A DNA stretch of 9,500 nucleotides from JAAFIP01 sp043772355 (GCA_043772355.1 JAYVGI010000158.1:1-9500); one strand, 5' to 3'. Counted from the stretch's first letter, positions 1-7,190 are shown. Program-made: numbers and translations. Notes: generated by a model from the sequence alone, not told the origin.

Positions 1-1701
1 CACCTTGCGTTCATCGGCATTTTTTTGCAGCGCATCACCGGCTAGCCCTTGCGGATATTGCGCGAGCCGCTCTAAAAACGATATTGCATTGTGCGGCAAG
101 CCCAGGCCTTCGTAGATGCCGACAACCCGCTCTACCTCCTCAAAGCTCAAGGCTCTGCGGCTTTGCGTGGCCAGCCAGGCCGCCAGCAGGGCATCTTGGT
201 CATACAGCATGGGGGACAGGCGCAGCACGTTGGCAATGGCGGTATCTTTGGCGCTGTCAGTCGCGCTCTGGCGCATCATGGCCAGCCATGCGGCCAGCGC
301 GGCGGCGCTTTGCCCCGACCATTCCAGCATCTGCGCGTATTGCTCACGCAGCGCGCTTTGCTCTGGATGGGCGGCCAGGCTTTGCTCGATGAGCTGCAAA
401 GCCATGGGCATATTGCTGCTGGCCAGTGCAATGTCAATGGCTTGCTTGAACACGGCAGGCCGTGGGTTGGCGGCCAAACTTTGCTGCACCAGTTGCAAAG
501 CGAGCTTTAAATTGCCGCTGGCGATGGCGATGTCGATGGCTTGCTTCAACGCGGCGGGCTGCGGATGGGCGGCCAAACTTTGTTGCAACAGCTGCAAGGC
601 CAGCGGCAAGTTACCGCTGGCCAACGCAATGTCGATGGTCTTTTGCAGGGCAAGCGCATCGCCAGGATTGCGTAACAAGGCAGTTTGCGCAAACCGCAGC
701 GCCAGCGGTAAATCACCGCCCGCCAGCGCGACATCCTGTGCTTTTTGCAGTTGCAAGGGGTCGAGTTTTTGCGCCAGCGTGGCGGTATCCCAGGTGGCGG
801 GCACCAGGGCGCGCAAATGCTCCACTGCGGCTTGGGGCTGCCCAGCGGCCAAGGCCAGATCGACCAGCGTCCACAGCACCGGGTCTTGCGCAGGCACGTT
901 GCCCATCTCGCGCAGCGCAGCTTGGTAGGCCTTGAGCGGTTGGCCGCTGGCCAACAGCACCTTAATGCCCGTCATGACGGCATTGCGCCGCGCCTCGCTG
1001 TCGGCCGTGCGCAGCTGGGCGGCAAAATACAGGGCTGCGGATTCTTCAAAAAATCCCAGCGCCAAGGCCTCGCGGCCCGCGCGTAGCAAATCCGCCAAAC
1101 CGGCATTTTTCAGCTTGACCATGGCTTGCAATACCTGCCGGGTCAGCGCCGTGGCACCGATGCCCTGGGTTTGCGTGACCAAGGCCATACCCGCAGCAAC
1201 GGTGCCCATGCGCGCGAGTTGTGCCTGCAGGCGCAGCTCCAGCGCGATACGCAGGCGCTCTGCGCTTTGGGCATCCAGGGCGCTGTCACTTTTTTGGGCT
1301 GCGTCCCGCGCCAGCCGATACTCGCTCCAGGCTATCTGGGTGTCCAGGGCGTTCCATTGCTCCAGCAGTCTGTCGTCTTTGCTGGCCAGCTCTTTGGCCA
1401 GCGCGAGCACTTGGCTGGCTTCTTTCAAATTACCCGACTCGATGAGTTTTTCGGTCAACAGAAACTGCAAACCCACATCGCGTCGCTCGGTACGCACCAG
1501 GTTGCGCAGGTAGGAAATGGTCAGCTCTCGGTCGCCGGTCTCCTTGTCGGCACGCAGGCGGGAGAGTAAATCGTCTTTCGGAAACACCAACACCAGCGCC
1601 ACCAAAGCCACCCCCACCACGCCGACCAGCGCTCCGCGCGCCAGAATGCTTTGGCGGCTGGCATCACTCGGCGCAACGGAGTACGAGCTGGGTTTGTCCA
1701 A
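1..1701 (-). CDS. pelB: PelB, TPR scaffold/outer-membrane export protein of Pel polysaccharide (N-terminal 567 residues, partial)
   Basis: The frame is open from 1701 to the left edge without a stop: 567 codons, against roughly 1200 residues for Pseudomonas PelB. The start is TTG at 1701-1699. A stop lies in frame at 1722-1720 and no ATG or GTG occurs between them, while AAGGA (1713-1709) sits 7 nt upstream. Residues 1-22 look cytoplasmic, 23-40 form one hydrophobic helix, and the rest is Ala/Leu/Gln-rich helical repeat. Units of 33-34 residues are clear at about 334-466, with recurring ALQL, QQSLAAHP, KQAIDIA and ASGNL. This is the TPR pattern expected of the periplasmic part of PelB. In Pseudomonas the TPR region binds PelA and a C-terminal beta-barrel exports the polymer; the barrel would lie outside the window. 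The gene overlaps the end of pelA by 38 nt, so translational coupling is likely. Identity rests on this architecture plus position after pelA; a generic TPR protein is the alternative. Confidence 0.88.
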   Translation of the reverse strand, partial: MDKPSSYSVAPSDASRQSILARGALVGVVGVALVALVLVFPKDDLLSRLRADKETGDRELTISYLRNLVRTERRDVGLQFLLTEKLIESGNLKEASQVLALAKELASKDDRLLEQWNALDTQIAWSEYRLARDAAQKSDSALDAQSAERLRIALELRLQAQLARMGTVAAGMALVTQTQGIGATALTRQVLQAMVKLKNAGLADLLRAGREALALGFFEESAALYFAAQLRTADSEARRNAVMTGIKVLLASGQPLKAYQAALREMGNVPAQDPVLWTLVDLALAAGQPQAAVEHLRALVPATWDTATLAQKLDPLQLQKAQDVALAGGDLPLALRFAQTALLRNPGDALALQKTIDIALASGNLPLALQLLQQSLAAHPQPAALKQAIDIAIASGNLKLALQLVQQSLAANPRPAVFKQAIDIALASSNMPMALQLIEQSLAAHPEQSALREQYAQMLEWSGQSAAALAAWLAMMRQSATDSAKDTAIANVLRLSPMLYDQDALLAAWLATQSRRALSFEEVERVVGIYEGLGLPHNAISFLERLAQYPQGLAGDALQKNADERKV

Positions 1702-4675
1702 GAATATTTCCTTCGATATCTAACGCGCCGGGTGCGCCCAGCGCAGCGCGCTCGGTCCGCAGGCCAGGGCTGCTGGCCGCGCGGTCCAGCTCGCAACCGG
1801 GCGCATGCAGCGAGGCTTTGAGTGGAACATGGCCGTCGAACGTGGCGCTTACGCGGCGTGGGGCTGTCACTGCAAGTGATTTTTCTGCGCTGCTGGCTGT
1901 AGCCCCCGCTGCCCCACCCGCTGCCCCACCCGTCGTCGCGTTCGCTGCTGTGTTGGACATCGTCTGGGCCGACGAAGTTCCCTGCGGCTGCGCAGTGACG
2001 GCCCATTGGGTCAGCTTGCTGTTGGCACTGACCAAATACGCTGTTTTAACATCGTTCACGCTCCCAGCCTTCAAAAATGTTGCGTACGAAGCTACTGAAT
2101 TAGTAGCATGCATGTAGCGGGAACCGGCATGCTGGGCATAGCCTGCCAGCCCCCGGCTGAGCGCCAGGTCGGGGGTGGCATCGCTGGCATCGATTCGCCA
2201 TTGGCGCAGGTGCTCCCCCCCTCGCAGCTCAAAGCCCTGACCGGCAAGGCCGCTACGCGCCACCGTAGCGCGGCGCCAGTCGAGCACACGCTGGGCATAC
2301 TCGCTGGCGTACACGGGGTGCAGGTTTTGCGTCTGCGCCCACTGGTAGACCTTGTGCAAGGACACGATGGAGGCGCGCTTGGAGGCGATGTAGGTGTGGT
2401 AATAAATATTCACCGGTTTCAAGCGCAGGGGCAGATCGGTCATCTCAAAGGTTTCGATCACGCGCTCGAAACCATAAAACGGCCCGGTCCAGCCATTGGT
2501 GTAGACGTTCTCATTCTGGTTGGGCGCGTAGACCTGAAAATAATCGCCCTTGAGCATGCCCAAGGAGCCCACCACGGTCAGCGAGGGCTCGGCCTTGGTG
2601 ATCCAGGTGTCGCCCGCATTCATGTTGAGCAAGCCATTTTGGTAGGCCACACGCACCGGTTCACTCAGCGGCTGGCTATTGCCGCTCCACAGCAGCATCT
2701 TGGTTTTTTTACCCGGCGGTGCCAGGCGGGTGTTGATGTAGTCGGCCGAGCCTGCAATTTCACGCTGCACGTTGTAGCGGTAGTTGGGTACGCGCAGCGC
2801 CAGGGTGCGCCCGGCCGGGTCGCGCGCCAGTTCCAGGTCAGCCCAGTGGAAGGGGTGGCTGTAGGTATGGGTGGCTATCTCCACATAAGGGAGCTCAAAA
2901 ATTTTGCGCGCTGTGGCTTCGAGTTGCGGGGTCAGCGCCGCATACAGCCCAGAGGCCGCCACCTCGCCCTCGATAATTGATATGGTGCTAGGAAATTTAT
3001 AGCGCTGCAAAAACTCGGTGAGCATCACCTCACTGGCCAGCGGGGTACCGGGAATTTCCGCGCGGTTGGCAAAACCGTCACCATCTACGTGCACAAACTG
3101 CAGCCGCCGCCCGGTCTCGGTCGTCACATCGGGCACGGGTACCTGGCCATCGATGCGCAGCGCGGCTCTGAAAAACTCAATTGGGTTGACGGCCCAGCGC
3201 GCGCCCTGGTTTTGGCTCAAGTCCACCTTCCAGTAGCGCTCCACCGCATAGCCCCCCCAGGGCGTGATCGCAATCGCATCGGCATAGCGGCCGCTGGGCG
3301 CGGTCACCCGCAGCCACGGCGTACCGCCGCGCACCAGCAAGGGGGTTAAGGCACTGACGATGGGCTTGGGCTCGATCTCAAAGCCCACATGGGGTGAGAA
3401 CTTCTCCAGCCTCAATGCTACGTTGACCCGCTCCGGTGTGCCTGCGGTGATGCCCAGTGGCTCCAGCAAGGCATCGCCGGGCATGGCACCGACGATCACC
3501 AGGGGCACCCCCTGCGCCCGCGCGGCCTGCATGGTTTGGCGCATCTGCGCAGTCTCCGGGAACGTGCCTCGGTTAAACCAGGTCAGCACACCGGCGTAGC
3601 GCCCGGCCAAGGGCAGCGAGTTAATCTGCTTGAGCTCCTCCGACTCGACATACACATAGCGCACATCCAGGCCCAAATAGTTCAGCGGCATGGTGGCCAG
3701 GCGATGGATCTCGTGCAGGGCCACGTCGCCCAGATGCCCGGGCTCGTCGTGCAGCGCCAGTATTTGGCGCGCAATCACCTCCACCTGGCCGATACCCATC
3801 AGATCCAGCGCCGGGTTAGTCACCCAGGGCACGGCCCCCAAGGCTTTGATTTTTTGCGCGGTCTCCCGAGCCAAGGCACGGTTTTCGGGCGGCACATAGT
3901 CAATGCTGACCACCGGCAGGCCGTACTCGTCTTGGCATTTTTTCAGCTGGCCCCAGAGCCAGTCGCGGTCGGCCTGCGGCACCTCGCGGTAGCTTTGTTT
4001 ACCAGCGTCCCAGCCTTGAAACAGGGATTCGGCCACCACGGCGTAGGCCTCTTTATGCACTTGCGGCAAGATCTCAAAACCCCGGTTAAAAATCAGCTTG
4101 GCATCGGGGTAGACGGATTTGATGGCGCGCACCAGCTGCACCATGCCATCGACTTGTGCGGCCATGGCTTGGGGCGTTTTGGCCACCAGGTGAAAGGAGT
4201 CCAGCGTGTCCAGAAAAAACGCACGGTAGCCCTGCTGCCATAAGGGCGCAATCACTTCTTTCAAGTAAAACTCTCGCCACCCCGGCGCGGCCTGATCGAC
4301 CACGATGGAGTTCCAGTCTTTGTTCTCTCCCAGCGTCCATTCGGGGCGCATTTTTTTGAAATAGGCCCGCGTGGGGTGCACCTCGCCGATGGCGATGTAG
4401 GCCGCCACCTGGGTGGCGGGATTGAGGCGGTGCGACCACCCCGGGCCTGTGGGCAAGGGGGTCACGTGGCCCGGTTCGACCACGGCGATGTCAAAAGCGC
4501 CCAGACTCTCCCACGGGATGTCTTTGCCGTAGAAAAATGCAAAACTGGGTGGGTTTACAGGTTTCGACATGCTTTCAGCCCACGTCGATGGTGCGCAACC
4601 AGCTATCATTACGGTAGCTGCCAGGGCGTTACGAAGGGCGCGCCAAAAGAGTGCGGTATGAGGGAAAACGTGCAT
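1664..4675 (-). CDS. pelA: PelA, periplasmic Pel polysaccharide glycoside hydrolase/deacetylase
   Basis: This 1003-residue protein fits PelA (about 950 residues in Pseudomonas), which hydrolyses and deacetylates the GalN/GalNAc-rich Pel polymer in the periplasm. Residues 1-33 are a signal peptide with a lipobox-like IAGC (Cys27). Residues about 44-305 are the GH114/GH166-type TIM barrel, with FFLDTLDSF (153-161) and VAESLF (214-219); Glu216 matches the catalytic Glu of Pseudomonas PelA (recalled as Glu218). A Rossmann-like segment follows (about 310-430). The deacetylase domain has HVDGDGF (529-535; Asp531, Asp533) and THTYSHPF (602-609; His603, His607), the expected Asp/His metal site. A C-terminal domain is interrupted at about 900-932 by an Ala/Gly/Thr/Ser linker, which explains much of the extra length. 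The start at 4675 has AGGA 7 nt upstream. It is the first visible gene of the operon and overlaps pelB by 38 nt. Confidence 0.95.
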   Translation of the reverse strand: MHVFPHTALFWRALRNALAATVMIAGCAPSTWAESMSKPVNPPSFAFFYGKDIPWESLGAFDIAVVEPGHVTPLPTGPGWSHRLNPATQVAAYIAIGEVHPTRAYFKKMRPEWTLGENKDWNSIVVDQAAPGWREFYLKEVIAPLWQQGYRAFFLDTLDSFHLVAKTPQAMAAQVDGMVQLVRAIKSVYPDAKLIFNRGFEILPQVHKEAYAVVAESLFQGWDAGKQSYREVPQADRDWLWGQLKKCQDEYGLPVVSIDYVPPENRALARETAQKIKALGAVPWVTNPALDLMGIGQVEVIARQILALHDEPGHLGDVALHEIHRLATMPLNYLGLDVRYVYVESEELKQINSLPLAGRYAGVLTWFNRGTFPETAQMRQTMQAARAQGVPLVIVGAMPGDALLEPLGITAGTPERVNVALRLEKFSPHVGFEIEPKPIVSALTPLLVRGGTPWLRVTAPSGRYADAIAITPWGGYAVERYWKVDLSQNQGARWAVNPIEFFRAALRIDGQVPVPDVTTETGRRLQFVHVDGDGFANRAEIPGTPLASEVMLTEFLQRYKFPSTISIIEGEVAASGLYAALTPQLEATARKIFELPYVEIATHTYSHPFHWADLELARDPAGRTLALRVPNYRYNVQREIAGSADYINTRLAPPGKKTKMLLWSGNSQPLSEPVRVAYQNGLLNMNAGDTWITKAEPSLTVVGSLGMLKGDYFQVYAPNQNENVYTNGWTGPFYGFERVIETFEMTDLPLRLKPVNIYYHTYIASKRASIVSLHKVYQWAQTQNLHPVYASEYAQRVLDWRRATVARSGLAGQGFELRGGEHLRQWRIDASDATPDLALSRGLAGYAQHAGSRYMHATNSVASYATFLKAGSVNDVKTAYLVSANSKLTQWAVTAQPQGTSSAQTMSNTAANATTGGAAGGAAGATASSAEKSLAVTAPRRVSATFDGHVPLKASLHAPGCELDRAASSPGLRTERAALGAPGALDIEGNILGQTQLVLRCAE
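1699..1713 (-). promoter_or_regulatory. Ribosome binding site and TTG start of pelB inside the pelA 3' end
   Basis: Read on the minus strand, AAGGA (1713-1709) is followed by 7 nt and then TTG (1701-1699). The site lies entirely inside the last codons of pelA. It decides the pelB start: the same frame has a stop just upstream (1722-1720), and no other usual start codon precedes the membrane helix. The nearby ATG at 1662 is in another frame that soon terminates. Confidence 0.75.
1907..1930. repeat. Two tandem 12-bp units inside the pelA linker
   Basis: The unit CGCTGCCCCACC occurs twice back to back. On the pelA strand it encodes part of the Gly/Ala-rich linker near residues 915-924. The length is a multiple of three, so copy-number change would lengthen or shorten the linker without breaking the frame. 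Confidence 0.8.
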
Positions 4676-4874
4676 CTTTCCATCCTAACGGCAAACGATG
4701 CCGATGTTGTGGCGCTTGGTAAGATTCTGCGACACCTTCGGCCCGTACGGTGCATCTGCCGCAGGCGTGAGACTTATTGCACTGGTGCCTCGTTGATGCA
4801 GCGGCGTGCAGGCGCAGACCGTGCCGTAGCAGGGCAAGGCGATACCACCACGACCACCATGATGGAGACATGCA
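4676..4874. promoter_or_regulatory. Divergent intergenic region between pelA and the isomerase gene
   Basis: This gap separates the starts of two divergently oriented genes and must hold the promoter of the pel operon if pelA is its first gene. I see the two ribosome binding sites at its ends (AGGA before pelA; GGAG at 4864-4867 before the isomerase). I find no convincing sigma-70 -35/-10 pair, no recognisable operator and no cyclic-di-GMP riboswitch. The promoter role is inferred from layout only. Confidence 0.35.
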
Positions 4875-5498
4875 ATGACCACGACCCCACCCCCAGCGCC
4901 GCTGCACTTTTACTTCGATTTCATCTCGCCCTTCGGCTATTTTGCCTCGCTGCGCATCGAAGCGCTGGCGGCCCAACATGGCCGCACGGTGCAATGGCAT
5001 GCCATGCTGCTGGGCGTGTCGGTGATGAAGGTAATGGGCCTCAAACCCCTGCTGGACACGCCCCTGAAGGGCGACTACATCCGCCGCGATGCCCAGCGCT
5101 ACATGCGCCGCCACGGCCTACAGTTGCAACGCGCACTCGATGCCCCGTCGATGGACCCACGCGCAGCGGGGCGCGCTTTTTATTGGGTCAAGCAGCAGCG
5201 CCCCGAACTGGCGGCAGCCTTTGCCCACGCGGTCTACCACGCGTACTGGGCACAGGGGCGCGACCTGTCAACGACTGACGCTTTAGCGGCTATTGCGCTG
5301 CCTGCCGGTATGGATGCACAGTGGTTGAGACAGGCCATAGAGAGCGAAGCGTCGGGGCCCTTGCTGCGCAATGGGGTAGACGCGTCGCTCAAAGCGGGCA
5401 TTTTCGGCTCGCCCACCGTGGTGGCCGATGGCGAGCCGTTTTGGGGCGTGGAGACCTTTGACTTGCTGGACGAGTGGCTGGCAAAGGGTGGCTGGTAG
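4875..5498 (+). CDS. 2-hydroxychromene-2-carboxylate isomerase-like protein (GST kappa/DsbA fold)
   Basis: This 207-residue protein has the usual length of the HCCA isomerase/NahD family, glutathione-dependent cytoplasmic enzymes of the thioredoxin superfamily. In naphthalene breakdown NahD isomerises 2-hydroxychromene-2-carboxylate to trans-o-hydroxybenzylidenepyruvate. The N-terminal strand carries DFISPFGYF (15-23); Ser18 takes the place of the glutathione-activating Ser of NahD, and there is no CxxC, which argues against a true DsbA oxidoreductase. The middle is an all-helical insertion. The C-terminal part has GIFGSPTVV with the cis-Pro typical of the fold, then GEPFWGVETFDLL, which is common near the end of this family. 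The start has GGAG (4864-4867) 7 nt upstream. It stands alone, divergent from pelA and convergent with the next gene, with no aromatic-degradation genes visible. The real substrate is therefore unknown; many family members are annotated by similarity only. Confidence 0.9.
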   Translation: MTTTPPPAPLHFYFDFISPFGYFASLRIEALAAQHGRTVQWHAMLLGVSVMKVMGLKPLLDTPLKGDYIRRDAQRYMRRHGLQLQRALDAPSMDPRAAGRAFYWVKQQRPELAAAFAHAVYHAYWAQGRDLSTTDALAAIALPAGMDAQWLRQAIESEASGPLLRNGVDASLKAGIFGSPTVVADGEPFWGVETFDLLDEWLAKGGW

Positions 5499-5546
5499 CG
5501 CACGGGCGCATGGGCGCTGACCCCGCCACCCAGAGGGCAATTTGCA

Positions 5547-5564
5547 TGCGCACACTCGTGCGCA
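5547..5564. terminator. Short hairpin between two convergent genes (possible bidirectional terminator)
   Basis: TGCGCAC (5547-5553) and GTGCGCA (5558-5564) form a perfect 7-bp stem with the 4-nt loop ACTC. It lies in the 75-nt gap between the isomerase stop and the amidohydrolase stop, where a shared terminator would be expected. There is no U-tract on either side, so intrinsic termination is uncertain. Confidence 0.3.
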
Positions 5565-5573
5565 GCCCAAGCA

Positions 5574-6695
5574 TCATCCCAATGGCACTTGGAACGCTAC
5601 TTGCGACTTCCAACGCGGCAACAACCTCAAGGCATTCTCCCGCCCAATCGCTCGCAAATCAGCGCTTGAAAAACCGTAGTCTATCAAGCCCTTCACGTTG
5701 TCTTCCCCGGTGCGGTACGGATAGTCAGAGCCAAACAAAATCTGCGACACATCGACCAGCTTGGTGAGTGATGCCAATGCCCCAGGGTGCGCCGACCAAG
5801 CCGTGTCGTAGTAAAAACGCTTGAGTTCATGCAGCACGCCCTTAGGCACGCGCGGGGCTAGCTTGGGGTCTTGTATCGGCAGCTTGGTCAAGCGCTCGGT
5901 CAGGAAAGGCAAGGTGCCCCCTGCGTGCGAGAAGATGAAGCTGATGTCGGGGCAGCGCGCTGCGGTGCCGGAGAAGACGATGTCGGTGATGGTGCGGGTG
6001 GTGTCGGTGCCAAACTCGATGACGGTGGTGGGGATCTCGCTGTGCAAATTGCGGCAGCACGCTGCTGCGGTGGGGTGGGTGTAGAGCACGGCCTTGCGGC
6101 GGTTGAGCTCGTCCATCACCGGCGCAAAGCTGGGGTGGCCCAGCCACTTGTCTTCGTAGCTGGTAAGCAGGCCGATGCCGTCGGCCTTGAGCACGTCCAG
6201 CGCGTAGGCCAGCTCGCGCAGCGCGCCGTCGGTGGTTTGCATGGGCAGCATGGCGAACGAGCCGAAGCGGCCCTTGTTATCTTGCGACAGACGGGCCACC
6301 CATTCGTTGCTCTCGCGGGCGATGCGCGCGGCGTTGGCGGCATCGGTAAAGCCTACCTGGGGCGTGGTGACCGACAGGATGGAGGTGGCTACGCCGGCTT
6401 TGTTCATGTCGTCCAGCGTGCGTGCCACTGACCAGTTGCGCACGATGGGCGGGGCTTGGTTGACCTTGGCCAGCTCGGCGAGGTAGGCGGGGGAGAACAG
6501 GTGGTGGTGCGTGTCGATGCGGTTTTGCATGGCGCTGGCAGCACCGGGCACGGCGCAGCCTGGCAAGGCGGCACTGGCGCCCAGGGCCAACATGCTGCTT
6601 AAAAAGCCCCGGCGCGGCGTGTCGCAGCCGCATTGGGTACTGAGGCGCTGGACGGAGTCGGCTACGGGGGTGATGGGGGTGCTGAGGTTTTGCAT
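5574..6695 (-). CDS. ACMSD-type amidohydrolase with Tat signal (possible lipoprotein)
   Basis: This 373-residue protein belongs to the amidohydrolase-2 (ACMSD-like) branch of metal-dependent TIM-barrel hydrolases and decarboxylases. Metal and catalytic motifs are in order: IDTHHHLF (60-67; His63, His65), YTHPT (His207), FSHAGG (His257) and FGSDYPY (Asp324). After these the C-terminus resembles the usual ENALRLL helix. The N-terminus has a twin-arginine signal, TPRRGFL (26-32; Arg28-Arg29), followed by a hydrophobic stretch and LPGC (Cys47), so export through Tat and lipid attachment are possible. The start at 6695 has AGGAAG 8 nt upstream, and an extended N-terminus before the RR is normal for Tat substrates. 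Known relatives decarboxylate or hydrolyse aromatic acids or lactones (ACMSD, 6-methylsalicylate and gamma-resorcylate decarboxylases). The substrate cannot be told from sequence. The gene is convergent with the isomerase gene and has no partner in the window. Confidence 0.9.
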   Translation of the reverse strand: MQNLSTPITPVADSVQRLSTQCGCDTPRRGFLSSMLALGASAALPGCAVPGAASAMQNRIDTHHHLFSPAYLAELAKVNQAPPIVRNWSVARTLDDMNKAGVATSILSVTTPQVGFTDAANAARIARESNEWVARLSQDNKGRFGSFAMLPMQTTDGALRELAYALDVLKADGIGLLTSYEDKWLGHPSFAPVMDELNRRKAVLYTHPTAAACCRNLHSEIPTTVIEFGTDTTRTITDIVFSGTAARCPDISFIFSHAGGTLPFLTERLTKLPIQDPKLAPRVPKGVLHELKRFYYDTAWSAHPGALASLTKLVDVSQILFGSDYPYRTGEDNVKGLIDYGFSSADLRAIGRENALRLLPRWKSQVAFQVPLG

Positions 6696-6783
6696 GGGTT
6701 TGTCTTCCTTTGTTTTTTTGAATGTACCGTGAAAAACGGGAGCGTTGCATACGGCTATTCCCTCATGTCACTTTTGTTGCAGT

Positions 6784-6810
6784 GCTTCTTTGCTTCTTTG
6801 CTTCTTTGCT
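6784..6810. repeat. 8-nt tandem repeat (GCTTCTTT, 3.4 copies)
   Basis: GCTTCTTT occurs three times in direct tandem (6784-6791, 6792-6799, 6800-6807), followed by GCT. It lies about 90-115 nt upstream of the amidohydrolase start, in or near its promoter region. It is a simple-sequence tract that could change length by slippage. Confidence 0.85.
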
Positions 6811-6845
6811 GCGCCCGCCCTGGCGCTTGGTGTGGACGGCTCCGA

Positions 6846-6888
6846 GGCTGTCCCCAGTGGCGGCTTAGGGCCGCAACGGGGGACAGCC
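6846..6888. repeat. Nested stem-loop (10-bp outer, 5-bp inner stem)
   Basis: GGCTGTCCCC (6846-6855) pairs perfectly with GGGGACAGCC (6879-6888). Inside it GCGGC (6860-6864) pairs with GCCGC (6870-6874) around TTAGG. There is no T-tract after it, so it looks more like an intergenic palindromic repeat or structured RNA than an intrinsic terminator. Confidence 0.6.
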
Positions 6889-6940
6889 GCGCAGCCGATA
6901 CTGTTCGCTTAAGCCGCATCGCGGTGCTTCTCTGGCCCGG

Positions 6941-7093
6941 CTTGAAGATGTCCGCTAGCACTTGGTCACGTTGCTTTTTGTTGTGAAGATGCTTTCCCAC
7001 CTCGGTCACGTTGCTTTTGTTGTGAAGATGCCGCTCCACCTTGGCCACATTGCTTTTCGTTGTGAAGATGCTTTCCCACCTTGGTCACGTTGC
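6941..7093. repeat. Degenerate direct-repeat array with 39-40-bp period
   Basis: Three full units lie head to tail at 6961-7000, 7001-7039 and 7040-7079. Each reads close to CTTGGTCACGTTGCTTTT, then a short T/G run, TGTGAAGATG, then CTTTCCCAC or CCGCTCCAC. A partial unit follows (7080-7093, CTTGGTCACGTTGC) and a worn half-unit precedes (6941-6960, CTTGAAGATGTCCGCTAGCA). The units differ at several positions and have no constant spacer, so this is not a CRISPR array. The 40-nt period shifts frame at each copy, which argues against a coding repeat. Confidence 0.85.
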
Positions 7094-7152
7094 GGCGATG
7101 GAGGAATTTGCGCTGCAAAAATCTTGCGAAAACACGCGACCACTTGAGTAGT

Positions 7153-7190
7153 GATCTGGAGGTGATCCCCGCGCCTTTCTCCAGATTTTT
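7153..7190 (+). terminator. Terminator-like hairpin followed by a T run
   Basis: ATCTGGAG (7154-7161) pairs with CTCCAGAT (7179-7186) and is followed by TTTT (7187-7190). The 17-nt loop is long and the stem is not GC-rich. No plus-strand gene ends just before it, so it may be a relic or a chance fold. Confidence 0.3.

Noticed and set aside
116..928. Long plus-strand open frames across 84-1569
   Set aside because: They are antisense shadows of pelB. The minus-strand frame is open for the whole 1701 nt, has a ribosome binding site, a membrane helix and TPR periodicity.
1521..2006. 161-codon minus-strand open frame bridging pelA and pelB
   Set aside because: It overlaps both genes in a third frame, is rich in Arg/Trp/Cys, and has no family-like sequence.
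2091..2107. Small palindrome GCTACT-GAATT-AGTAGC in an AT-richer patch of pelA
   Set aside because: It stays in frame and the surrounding protein reads normally; a 6-bp stem is not enough to call an inserted repeat, although similar motifs are common in Comamonadaceae.
2108..2980. 290-codon plus-strand open frame inside pelA
   Set aside because: It is antisense to the conserved deacetylase domain of PelA and reads as a GC-rich shadow.
2971..3012. AT-rich patch with GCTA...TAGC in pelA
   Set aside because: It encodes RYKFPSTISIIEGE, which fits the conserved deacetylase core, so it is ordinary coding sequence.
4376..5278. 300-codon plus-strand open frame crossing the pelA start and the isomerase gene
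   Set aside because: It covers two real genes in the wrong frame and the intergenic region; no domain is recognisable.
6941..7093. CRISPR array
   Set aside because: The 39-40-bp units adjoin directly, vary between copies and have no unique spacers or cas genes nearby.
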